In this document: positions 25,571 to 39,234 of the stretch, in pieces
How positions within the stretch are numbered: the first letter of the stretch is position 1
How the letters are laid out: every line of letters starts with the position of its first letter
From: Apis mellifera
Lineage: Eukaryota > Arthropoda > Insecta > Hymenoptera > Apidae
Length of the DNA: 64,000 nucleotides
Reading direction: 5' to 3'
Assembly: GCF_003254395.2 (NCBI RefSeq)
Contig: NC_037646.1
Span: forward strand, 806,001-870,000
The notes under the pieces: generated by a model
The model's input: the letters and a program-made list of their open reading frames with translations, nothing else
Database searches by the model: none
Told to the model about the DNA's origin: nothing
Position numbers and translations under genes: made by a program

Positions 25571-28500
25571 ATGATAACGTAAATTTCATTAGCATATGAA
25601 CTTTGTTTTTGATCATCTTACAATCAAACTTATTAACAATGAATTTTGAAATAAATTAGTTTTATTATTATATATCATAGTTTCAAGAACGAGTTGGAGT
25701 TAACAATATATGATCTTAAAAATATTGTAAAAACATATTCATTATTGATGTTTATAAAAAAATAAATATTATTTTTTTAAATATTATAATTATTGTTTTT
25801 ATTATATTATATTTATTGTTTTAAATTATTATATATTATTATTATCAATTGTATATTCTTTTCTTTTTTTTTCTTCTATTTTTTTTTTTTTTTGATAACA
25901 TATATAAGTTTGAATTATTTTTTATATTTTATATTAAATCATACCATTTTGCATTTTCAAAATTACAAAATTTAAAAATTTTTTTTTACATAATAATTTT
26001 ATAATTAATATTTTCTGAAATAAATCATTTTAGAACAAACAATTTTAGTTGAAATTATATTTAATTCACTTTAAATAAAAAAAATATTACAGTTTTTTAT
26101 CAATTTAATGTGATATTAATATATAATATTAATATATCTTATATCTATAATATATCTTTTAATATATCAATTATCTTTTGATTTGAAATAATTATCAATT
26201 TTATATGTTATATTTTTCTGTTTTTTAAAAATGCATATCGTTTCCGTCTTTATTTAAATCGTTACAATATTCTTTCTTTCTCTTTTCATTTCTAATTATT
26301 TGATAGATTATATCTATTATTCAAATCATTAAAATTTTCTTTAATGAAATCTTTTTCATTTGTAAAAAAAAATTGAAAGTACAAAATAGCTAAAGAAATA
26401 ATTATATCAAAGTTATTTTTTTATAAAATCAATACATATTTGAAACTTATATAATAATTGTTTTAATTATTATAATATACGATATATGATAACGTAAATT
26501 TATAAGAACGAAGTTCAATAATATTATTAATAATATTTATATTAATTAGTACTATAATTATAAAAAATTGAATAAAGAAATGGAATCTGAATGAAATCTG
26601 AAGAAATTCGAATCCTCTGTTTTATAAATATTTCACTTTAAATATTTTATATATTTTTATAAAATATATACATGTTTCATTTATTTTTAAGTATAAATAT
26701 AATCAATTACTTTAATTAAACTATTATAATAAATAAGATATTATAATATCATTAATTAAAATTATATTTATAATTATAATATTAAACTATTATAATATTA
26801 TGAAATTATAATTATAAATTATTATATATATTATAATATATATTAATATTGTACATTTTTACACAAAAAATATAATATATGTATATATATTATATTTAAA
26901 TAGAATATAATATAAAAATAGAAAAAAAACTGTTTAATTAATATAAATCTTGTTTAAAACAATATCTAATTCCATATTACTAATAATTTTTTATTATATA
27001 TATATATATATATATATATATTTTTAATAAATTAATACTTAATATTTAATACTAATTTAAACTTAATTGGATTATTATCTACTATCAAAAATTAATAAAT
27101 CATAGTGTTTTTACCTGTATTATCTGTATTATCTGTATTATATATAAAAACGATATGGTTTATAAGTCTTTCTAGGATCAACTAATATCAATTATTTTAT
27201 AACTAACGAACTTTTTCTTTTCTCTTACTTTTATCACTGCAGTTTATTTCGTAACAAGTATAACCAATCTCATTTTTTCGTCTACCAATCTATTTTATCA
27301 TATTCTTTATAGAATTTTATAAAATAATGTGAAATAAAAGTACAATCACAAAAATCTAAACGTTATCTTGAAAGAAAATTCACTAATTTTGAAAATTTAA
27401 TTTATAATACTTAATAATACATTTATATATATGTTTATTTTATAAGCAACGATAAAACAAATTAAATAATTTAATATATCATATATAATATATAATATTA
27501 TTTCGATTACATGCTATCAATTCTCTATTTATTACAAACTTTTTTTTGTTATTAAATGTTTTAAACAAGAATTTAAATTCAAAAATTGAAAGATAACGAA
27601 GTTTTTTCTCTAATAAAAAAATTATTTAAATAAGAAGTCTATATTATTAATAATATATGAATATAGTATAACTATTTATATCTTTGTTAATAGGAAGACA
27701 AAAATATGATGAAATAAAAAATAATTTATAAGAATAAATATATTTTATATTATAAAAGAATAATCATTTTTTTATACATTGACCTTTGTTTAACAATTTA
27801 TTTTTATATTTAAAGATCGTATATTTGTTTAATTATTATAAATTAGATAAGCTTTTAAATTAAATAAAATAATTATTAAATAATTCAAATTCTTTTGGAA
27901 ATTTTTATATTAAGTTGATATTTTTTCAGAATGAAATGATCATTTGTATATATTATAATTATTTTATAGTAGTGAAAAAAATTTCTAATCTAAGGTTTAA
28001 TACACAAAAAGTGATTTCTATAAAATTAATTTTTGATATTACAAAAATTTTAAAACTAATTTTTTGTTTTTCAATTTTTTAAGATATATTTGTTCTTTCT
28101 TTTTTAGAATTTTTGTTCGTTATAGAATATTTATAAACATTTTTAATTCTTATTTTTATTATATTATGAATTATAATATTTTTTCCTTATGAATTTTCTT
28201 ATTTAATTTAAAAGATATTTGCAATATAAATGAAAAAATTAATTAAGTTCTTGAAAAATAAATTTTTTTAATCAGTAAAAACCTATGAAGAATAGTTATA
28301 TATCTGTTATCAAATAAATGTATATATCGAATGTAAGAATTAATTATAAAAAATTCATCATTTACATATACATTTGTTATAATTTTGTATATAGGAAAAT
28401 CTTTAATTTAGTAATTTTTTGTTATTTTTTTAATACATAAATACAAATATTTAGTTTTCTTTTCATTTAATATCATAATTTAATTTAATAAATATTTTTT

Positions 28501-31500
28501 TGACTTCTAAAAATTTAAATTAAGATTGTTTTATAATTGCTTTCGATATTGCTTTTGAATAGTTTAAAAAATTTTTTAAATTTTAAATTTAAATTTTTAT
28601 TAGTACTTGTTATTTTCTTGTAGAGAATAAGAGAAAGATGAACTTTTGATTCAATAATTCGAATAAATATGTAAAATGGTTATATAAAAAGTTTTTGCAG
28701 TAAATTTAATAATTTCTGAATTATGATAATTCAAAATCAATATGTATTTACTTTAGACTATGTATTTTCTTATATTTCAATATACATATAATATGAATAT
28801 TTTTTTATGTTCATTTGAAATTCTGATCGTGATCTTAATAATAACCTATAAAGTTAAAATTGAAATAACAGTAACTAGACTATTTATATCTAAAAAAAAG
28901 AATAATTAAAATAAGATAAAAAAATTACAACAAAATTGGCAAAAATTAATATTGAAAAATCATAGATATTAAAAAATAACATAATTAAAATGATATAAAA
29001 TAATAAAAAAAAATTATATATAATATTTAATAAATATACTCAAATTTAATATTAATAGAAAAAAAAAATTCAAAAAATAAAAGTCTAGATTCCGAAATTG
29101 AATTAAATAAAGATTATAATATGACAAATTTTTAAACAAATAGTAACTGATTAAAAAAAAATTTCAATACACTATAGTATGACAAGTAGATTTTGATGAA
29201 AAACTTATTGAAAATAATACTATTGCAAAATAAAATGAAATGGAAATTCCAGTAAGGATATTCGCTTTTGATCCATGAATATTGCAAACAAAAGTTGTCT
29301 TCTATTATTTTTATAATAATTATTAAAAATTAAATTTATCAAACTTTTTGAGATGCAAATTAGTTAAAAATGTTTGTTTTTTAAATATTTGTTTAAAATA
29401 TTATATCTTTACAAGTATTGATATTATAAATTTTTCAATAATTTAATTTTTCCAGAATATCTCTATACAGAAATAATTTTAAAAAAAAATGAGAAAACTT
29501 AGATCAGATTTTGAAAAAGTTGAAAAAAAATTTATTTTTGCAAATATTTTTAATTTTTTCATTTATATTATAAATATTTCTAACATTTTAAATATTAATC
29601 AAATCATAATAAAAAAAATTAAAACTTGAAATAGATACATTAAAGATTATTTTATAAAAACTATCTTTTGTTTTTATAAATTTAAAAAATTAGAAGGAAA
29701 TTTTTTTCTTCAATAGAATATAATCATACAATTTTTATTCTCTCATTCTATTCTATTGTATATATACTTTTATATATAAATTAATACTTTTATATGGTAA
29801 AAATATTCAAATTTAAGAAAAAAATAATTTTTATTCAGAAATTTTGATATTTAAAAAATTATGACTTTTTATGTTGCAAAAAATAAATGTATAATTAAAT
29901 GTATAATTTAATGAATATATAAAATATTTCAATAATAATATGATTAAACAAATTTTTTAAATATGTTTATATTTAAAATATAAATTTTTTTAAGTGATCT
30001 TAAGGATTTTTTTAAAAATATATCAGACATAAATGATATATATATATATATATTTATTATATTATTACTATGTAAAAAATAGGGGAATAAGAATTAAAAA
30101 ATTTTTAATTATTTAGTTATATTTTTAATTAATTATTTTTAATTTAATTATTGAAATATATTCAAAAAGAAATTTTTTTATAAAAGAATTCCATTATTTA
30201 TAAAGCAATTATATTTATTTTTAACTTCGAAAAAAAATATATAATTTTTTTGCTCGAATAATGAATCAATCATAGAATTAATCTTTTAGATGATAATTAT
30301 TAGATGATAATTAATCAATATTAATTATTCAAATAATAACTTAATCAATAATAATTTACTAATATTAATATTAAATATAATATAATATAACATTAATGAA
30401 TTTCAATAAAAATCTATATAACATGACATAAATTTAAGTCAATTTGAATTTTCAAGTAAGATCAATAATTCGTAATTTAACTCAACAAGCATTATCGACT
30501 TCTAATAATATTTCTTGACACAATTTTTTAGTGGTACTTAAAACAAAAAAAGAAATTGCCTTTTAAATTCTAAAAAGTAAAAATAAAAAAATATAGAGTT
30601 ATAAATTTTGTGTTTTAGAAAAATATATTTTGCTTAATAAAGATTGAAATAATATCTTATATTTTTCTTTTCACATATTATATATGTTATATATGATACA
30701 TACTTCATATTTTATGTTAAATTAGCACTATTATATGATCCCTAAATTTTTATCCAATCTCTTTCTTTTCTTTACTTTAAAATTTTTTAATTTTAAGAAA
30801 TATGGATATTAAATTAAATTATTAATTCTGATATTTACTATTCTAATGTTTTCTATCGAAAATAATCTTATAATTTTAAGAATATCTTTTAATTATTAAT
30901 ATATGATTTGTGTTTCTTAATTCATTTTATATTTATTACATTTTATATTTATTTTAGTTAAACTTAAATTTTTTAAAGAAAAAAATATAAATTATTAATT
31001 TAATTATAGTACATGAGAAAATATAATTAATATAATATATAAAAAATATAATATAATAATAAAATAATAAAAATGATAATCAAATTTGTATTAAAATTTA
31101 ATAAAATTAAGTAAAAAAAAAAAATAAAATTATTTACATTTTTTTTTATAATAATTTCTATATTCTGAAACATTTATAATTAATGGAATCATTTACATAT
31201 TGTATCTTCTGATTTTTTTAATTATTAATTTAAAAATAAATTTTCATTTAACTTACATTTGCTGGTCTTAACATTGTTGATTTTAGCATTATTGATATAT
31301 TTTCTTTTTAATATAGAATAATTTACTAAATATTAAATATTTAATCTTTAAGATTAAATAAAAAAATCATAAGAAATATATTTATTTCAAAAATTGCACA
31401 AAAATATATTTATTTTAATTTATTACTATGTGTAAAATACAATAATATTATAAAATCTGTTAATTAGATGATAAAATTTAATTTTAAAAATTAAATTATT

Positions 31501-34389
31501 AATAAAATATATAATGTTTTTCAATATTTCAAAATAACGAAAAATGTTCGTATTAATATAATCTTGTTTATAAATTTGTTTATAATTATTTTATAATATT
31601 TTTATATTATATAAAAAAAATAAATTTTTATTTTATTAAGTAAATTAAAAGCATCATATTTTATTAACATTAACATTAAATTTTTTTTAATACTTTATAT
31701 TTCTCATATTTGGGAATTCTTGTTCAATTTTGAATCATAATATTTTAATTATCTTCAATGATTTAAAATTAAAAATATCAAACTGATAATATTTAAAACT
31801 GACTACTTTTTGATCAGATTTATTATTATTTAATAATTAATAAATATTCATATTATTTATAATATTAATATATATATATATATTGTATATAATTATTTAA
31901 TATTATTTAATAATATATTATAATTAATATTATATTCTATAAATGGAAATAAAATTCAAAGTTAATTGTTTCAAAGATTATTTATTACGTGAGAATTGAT
32001 ATGAGCTAATGTGAAATGTATTTTATAAAAAATACAGCATCATTTGCATTCAATATTTGCGTACGCACAAAATAAATTTTCAAATATTATATTCTTTATT
32101 TTAATTGTTTTTAAGCAAATAAATATAAGTTAGAAAAAAATATTTTTAAATATTTAATTTAATTATTTAATTATTTTTAGCGGTTTTTTTTATAGTAAAA
32201 TTACAATTAATTGAATTAAAGAAATTTTATTGTGTTATTTTTTATAAACTAAAAATGTAACAATTAATCCATTATTTAATGAAAAAGTCGAAAAACAGAA
32301 TTAAAGACTCTAATTATTTGATATCTTTTTTTGAAGTATTTATTTACATATTGTTATAAATATTATAATACCAAATAATGAAATACCTTAATCTTACAAT
32401 TTAATATTTTAATCTTATACTTCTTTTTTAATTATTCTTCAAATAATAATTTAATGAAAAAAAAAAAGAAATTTTAAAAATATCATATAACATAAAAATT
32501 GTTATGATTGGTTGTTATATATTTAAGTATATATTCAAATTCATTAGTTTTTTATTTCAAAAATTTTTTTTTTTGTAGTAGACATTATATTTTACTTTAA
32601 AATTATTAGGATATCATTAAAATAATAAATCAAATTCAATTATTTTTATATAAAGAATAAAAATCAAAAGAAGGTTCTCTTTGTTAGGCTTATAGAATTT
32701 TTCGCACAATTAATTATTTATTGATTATTTTATTTAAATGATAAAAACATTTATTTTCCAATATAAAATAGCATTTATTATTTAAATAATTCAAAAATAA
32801 TATTACATATAATAAAATTCTATAAAATTTGTACTAAAATTGCGTAAGTTCAAAGTTTGTATTGAGAATCCATGATGTTCATTGTTCTGATTCCGTGAAT
32901 CTCTTTATCTTATTCATCTGTGAAATACTGCTTTGTAAAAAAAGACTATATGCACTGCCAATTCTGTTTATCGTTTTATATTACGTTCCGTTGTCCAGTC
33001 AGTTTCAGATTTTTCTTCTATTAAAAAATATCTCAATGAAAAAATCTAAGTTTGAAAATATATCCATTTTTTTGCCTATGTATAATTATCTGTCAATTAT
33101 ACTTTAAGAAGTCTCATCATCTTATTAGTCAAGATATCATCTTTTATATTTTCATCTTTTATAATTACGTTTATAAATTTTTTAAGTCTTTAATCCTAAA
33201 AATAAGAATAAAATTACGATATTATATCTATTGAATAGAAAATTAATTACTTTAATTGATGATAATTAAATAAATAAATAAATAAAATAGAAAATGTCTT
33301 CAAAAAAAGATTTCAATAACATCAATTTCAATAAGCTTAAAAACTATGAAACTGGCTCAATTTTTTTTTTTATTATTATATACTTCTTTTAGTAATATGA
33401 TTTTATATATACAGAATGCATCAAATGTAGTAATGTAGTAACTTTTTATCCAATTATATATTTCATAAATAATATCAAACATAACATAAATTTATATATT
33501 ATCAATTATTTTTATTTGTGTTAAATCACAAAAATATTGTTCATTTATTCTAATAAATTATAGTATAATTTAATATTTAATTATTTAGAATAGATGAATT
33601 TTCACCAATCTTAATAATTTTTATTTTTACTAAAGAATAAGATTTTGAACAATTAATTCCTTTGCATGTTATCATTACTTTTCGGAATATTTAAAAAAAA
33701 ATTACTATATAAAACTACATACGCGCGCGCACGCGCTCATGCTTATATATTTATAATATTCGATTGTCATTTATCTATTGTTTCTATAAACCAAAAATAA
33801 CAAACAAAATTTTATGGTTTAAAATTAAAAATAAATTTCAATATTTCAATATGTTATTATTCAAATAATTTATTATTTAAAGTATAGAATATATGAACCA
33901 TATGAACCAAACCAAATGGTCGAATTTATATGAAGAATAGATCAACTATATAATACTTAAATATTATTCTAATATTTTAAATAATATTATTATTAATAAT
34001 TATTATTAATTAATATTGTAATAATATTATTAATTATTATTTAAAGTAACTTTATTCAAAATTTTAATTATTCCTTTTTCAATATATTAATGCCCAATTC
34101 TTTATAATGTTTATATTTATAAACATTATAAATGTTATTTAATATATTAATTTAATATAAATATATCGTAACAAATAATATTCAAAATATATGATGAATA
34201 AATTAGTTAAAACATTTACTAAATAAAGCTTAAAATATTTTAAATCCAATACCGAACTTACGGTATTCCACGAATTCTTCAGATAAATCGAAATTATTAT
34301 ATAATGGATATTATTATAGAAATTAATATAACAATAGATATCAACAATGATATTATTCATAATTTCGGTCAATGCAATTTTCGATCGTT

Positions 34390-34590
34390 CAAGAATTATT
34401 TTATTTTATTTTATTTTTGCATTTCGCAAATCCAAAAAATGTTGCTATGATATGTTTTTAAGTAGATAAATTGTGATTTTAAATTGAAAATCTAATTAAA
34501 ATCTAAGTCTAATAATAACAATCATTTTTTGCAAATATCTTGAAAACTGTAAAAGATTATCGATTAAGCAAGGAAATAATAATGTGATTA
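34390..34590 (+). repeat. Interspersed repeat family A, copy (unclassified)
   Basis: It opens TTCAAGAATTATTTTATTTT, continues GCATTTCGCAAATCCAAA, and ends with TAATAACAATC, ATTTTTTGCAAATATCTTG and AACTGTAAAAGATTATCG. These blocks are in the same order as at 6361-6565, with similar spacing (about 180-200 bp overall). No coding was seen. The 71-codon open frame starting at 34584 in its tail is A/T-biased and is treated as chance. Confidence 0.5.
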
Positions 34591-36559
34591 ATTTTAATAT
34601 TAATATTGAAATAGTTTATGAATTTTTTAACTTAGTTTACAAATTTCAACCTGATATCAAAATTTTTACGCATATTAAAGGCAAAAAATATCATAAAATA
34701 TCAAAAGCATCAAAAGAAATTGATTCACTCTCCTTAATAGCTACAATATATTTTAGCTACACAAAAATATTTGATATCCAACAAAAGTATCGATATTAAC
34801 AAAATACCTACTATATTTCATAAATTAAATTAGTCATCATATACGCACACGCGCGCACACATTATATCATATAAGTCATATGCATATAACTATAGATCAC
34901 GTATTACTTGTTTTTAAATTATATTCGAATCATAAATATGTAGTATTTAATTATAATTTGCTTATAATATGAATACAGTTACCAGAGAGAAAAAATATCA
35001 AAGTATCGATATTTTCATCAAGTATCAAATGAATATTCATATCTTTATAAAGTGGATTTCTATTCATTTATATTAGTATCAAATGAAAAAAAAAGTATCG
35101 ATAATTAATACTAAGTGCTTAAAATTTCGATACTTATTAATACTTATTTATTGAATATTTTGATTATTGATATTAATGTCATCATTAGAAATAATTTTTT
35201 TCTGAAGAAAAATTATTCATGATAGTATTGAAATCAAGATGATCAGAAGCTACTTCTTCTAATAATATATTACCGAATTTTTTTATATAGATATAATAAA
35301 AAATATCGATATTTACAGATTTTATATTCGAAAATATATCTTTCGCATAATATAAGAATATAAAACACGATTCAATTATTTTAATCTATAATAAGATAAA
35401 AAACATACAATAGAACAAAATTCTTTTTTGTTTTTCTTAATGTTTAATATTATTTAATAATTTAAAAATTTTCAAACTATATTATATAGAAAATATTTAA
35501 GTTGAATTTGATTATTTCAAATTATTTCAAATTCTTCAAATCATTTAAAAATTATTATTTTAATTAATTTTATAATATTTTTATTCAATAATTTACGATA
35601 TATTTTTAGTATGTATTTAATTTTTATTTTCGGGAAATAATGTTTCTTTCTATATAGAAATAATTTTGAATAAGAAAATTTAGATTAAATTTGGAATAGA
35701 ATTAAAAAAGATCATTAATATATATTCTTATTTATAATATAAGATTAAGAAAATAACATTATAATTAATAATATAAATATAGTTTTGTATTGATTGAAAT
35801 AAAATTTAGAAAATGTCATAAGGAAGAGAGGATGAATTTTAAATATCAAATTTTAGCTTTGGCTATTTATTAGTTTCGAATATTAAGAAAAAATAAAAAA
35901 TAGAGTAATAATCATAATTGAATTTTTTCATATATAGATATTAATTTCGATTGATGAAAATTAAAAGAAATTTTTTTTTTTTTTCATTAATTGCGATTAA
36001 AGTTATTCACTATTGACTATTGAGTATTAAGAATCTTTTGTTTATGGTTTAACAGTATGTATAGAAGCATGTAATACAAGACGATAAAAAGTCGCAATGA
36101 TGTATACGCGATGTTATGGACACATATATGTAAGCAAAATTCAATAATATATTCAACGGTTATCTTGAAGAATTTTTCTTCATTCGATATGTATTATCAC
36201 ATCAAGTTCTAGCCTATTCGAAGCATTTTTTACAGTATTGTTATAATTATTTTTTCAGTAAAAAAAATTAAATTAATTTCTTTTATTTATTTATTTTTAT
36301 CCATTCCTCATTTTGTTTTTTTAACATTTTCCATTTGTTTTATTATTAACAACTTCTTGTTTTTCTTGTTTTAATTGCTCCTTTTGTTTCGTCAATTAAT
36401 ATTAAATCGATATTTTTTATTTATTTATTTATTACATTTTATTTATATATATGCTGATTCTATCTATATCGTTGTCAAAATATCAATGGATGAAGCTTAT
36501 TTATAAATTTATAAATAATTGAGTTTAAGTTTGAAATAGAGTTATGATTATTAATATTC

Positions 36560-36990
36560 TTATTGATATCAATAATATCAATAATTTAATATATTGATAA
36601 TATTATTAAAATATCAGTAATGTATAAAAGTAAGTAAAATTTCTATTTTTTCTTCAATTCAATTTTCTTCAAATTTATTATTAAAGATATTGTTGTATGA
36701 TTATCTATGGATAAATTATATTTCATTAATATATTTAAAATATCATTGATATCAATAACGAATAGAAAAGATTTAAATTAAATTAATTATAATATAATTT
36801 TTTAATAAATATAATATAATTTTTTGCTATTTATTTTTATTACAATTTATTACAAATAATATTTTTATGTGTTTTAATAAAAACTTTCAATAAAAAAAAT
36901 AGAAATTTCAATCAATTTTATTTCTTAACAATATTTTAACAATCTTAACAATATATTATCGATTATTAAAAACTATTAATAAGATATCGA
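36560..36990 (+). repeat. Interspersed repeat family B, copy 2 (unclassified)
   Basis: It contains TTGATAATATTATTAAAATA, ATTAAAGATATTG, GATTATCTATGGATAAATTA, TTTCATTAAT, ATTGATATCAATAACGAATA, TATTTATTTTTATTACAATT, TATTACAAATAATATTTTTA and a TTAACAATATTTTAACAATC tail. It is the same order and strand as the copies at 16.8 and 52.0 kb. Its 3' end runs into a foldback-element half copy. Confidence 0.6.
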
Positions 36991-37039
36991 AAATAATAAT
37001 AATAATCAATAATTAAATTATAATTAAAACTATAGAGAT

Positions 37040-37235
37040 AGTTCCATTTCTATTATACCATTTCTATATACTATATTATACCATGTTGTTCTATTTTTAT
37101 TTCATTTCATCTATCACAAACTTAAATAGTTTATAATTCAATAAATGAATTTCAAACGTTGTATTAACATTTATATTTATTTTGGCCTCAAGGAATTTAT
37201 AAGTATATTTTATAAATCTAAGTTATTATAATTTT
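37040..37235. repeat. Half copy of the foldback (long inverted repeat) family
   Basis: The stretch TTTATAATTCAATAAATGAA, TTTCAAACG, then ACATTTATATTTATTTTGG, CTCAAGGAATT and TATTTTATAAATC matches the right arm of the element at 41733-42012. The centre (CCATTTCTATATACTATATT, TTCTATTTTTATTTCATTTC) also matches. The left arm is poorly preserved. Confidence 0.45.
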
Positions 37236-38130
37236 AAAAGTAATTAATTTTAAATTATATTAATGATCATTTATTGGCATCCTTATAAATGTTTTGTGAT
37301 ATAATACATATAATTGATTCATTGAAATAAGTGTATTCTATGAATTCAATGTTTGAATATTAATAAAATGTGATTTTTTTTAATTTTTCCGTATAGAAAT
37401 AACTTGAAATAAATAATACAAATAAATTTTAATGCAAAATTAATTTTTATATTTCTTATATATACATTTCTATCATATTATAATAACATTAAAAAGGTAT
37501 TAATAGTTTTTCTTATTGCAAAACAATTATTAATAGATAAATTGATATTTATGAATAATTTTCAGGTTATTTTAATAACATGTTTGACATGGATGAAAAT
37601 TATTTAGCATGAAATATAAAATTAATAAATTAGAATTAAAAAATAAAAATAATATTCAATCATTAATTCTTAAAGTAACTTATAGTTTATTTGTTGTATA
37701 TTTAATATTTATTAATTGATGGATGTTCATTTATTGATATCATATAATCTATCTAATTGATTTATCATATAATCTATGTTATCGATTCATTCACTATATT
37801 ACTTTATTAGTGATTATCGCTATTTTTATTATTTTTTGAAAGTTATTTAACAGATTTCTGATAAAACTATAAAAATCTTGTTATTCACTAATTCTAATTT
37901 GCAATCTTGAGTATCAATAATTTTTAAGCACACAATTACTCATAAAATTAAGTGTACATGTTATTTATGCAACTAAATGAAAAAAGAAAAATAAAATTAA
38001 CATAAGAATAGATAAGATATTCAAAAGTAATAATAAAAATATGTATATATATATATTTTAATACATAATGCGTAAAAAAATTAATGAAATGAAATAAATA
38101 ACTATATTTGATCCAACAAATCGAATAATT

Positions 38131-38215
38131 AATAAATGCATATATAATATACGCATTATACATAAATAAATGCATATGATATATAATATATGCATTATAC
38201 ATAAATCAATGCATG
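38131..38215. repeat. Short tandem duplication of a palindromic unit
   Basis: Two units, 38131-38163 and 38165-38202, begin AATAAATGCATAT and end GCATTATACAT, and a third begins at 38206 (ATCAATGCATG). Each unit has TGCATATA...ATGCATTA symmetry and could form a hairpin. Confidence 0.7.
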
Positions 38216-39190
38216 AACAAGAGTATATATGTAATTACGATACTTTGTTATGAAATAACAAGCAATTTTTCTAAACATTAATTTATTTACTATAATATAA
38301 AGATTATTCGTTCTTGATATAAATATAAATGTAACAAATAAAAATATAAAATATAAAGAATTAATATTTTTTTATTCCAAATTTGATTCAGCATTCAAAT
38401 TACTGTTGTTATTAATATAATTTTCAGAAAAATTATATTTATATATATGAATGTAAAATTATAGATATATAAATTATATTTATATAATTTAATATATTTA
38501 TATATTAATATAATATATATATAATATATATATATAATTTAATTTAATTATTATAATTAAAATATATATAATTAAATATAATTATATCTATAAATTATAA
38601 CACGTATATAAAAAAGATAAATTTCAAATAATTTTTGAAATAAAAATTTATAAATGGAATTTTGTCATGAAAATCGACAAAAATTATAATATTCAAAACT
38701 TTGTATTTTTTAATTTGTGTGAGTTTCATAATACATTTTATATTTCATAATCCATCATAAAAATAAGATACAATTTTTACAACAATAATTTTCACAAATG
38801 TATCTTTATAAAATTATCAAAAGCTTGTAAGACATAAAATATAAGGGAAACTATATGGAAATACGAAAAATATCAAGTTACGTCACATCATCGTGATTGT
38901 TTTGAAAAATCATATGATAGATTATTTTTTTAATATAATAATTTTTTATTATTATTTTTGAAATGTTTGTACTAATTTAAAATAAATATTCTTATAAATT
39001 GAAATAAAATATTACAAATATTACAAAATAATTATTTATATTATTTGTTTATAAAAATTATTTCTGTCCACTGGATAAATCATTAACAACAATATATTCA
39101 AATATTTTTATTTTTGTATTTATAATATTATATATATATGTACAATATATATATTATAATTATATATATTTATAAATATATATTTACAAA

Positions 39191-39195
39191 TTATT

Positions 39196-39234
<39 letters not shown>
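39191..39234. repeat. (TTG)n microsatellite
   Basis: Two TTA units are followed by about 12-13 perfect TTG units. This is the only long trinucleotide run in the window. Confidence 0.95.

Noticed and set aside
34139..34372. Minus-strand 77-codon frame
   Set aside because: Composition is Ile/Tyr/Asn noise typical of A/T sequence; no motif.
37948..38202. Minus-strand 84-codon frame with repeated YNAYIIY
   Set aside because: Explained by the duplicated palindromic A/T unit at 38131-38202.
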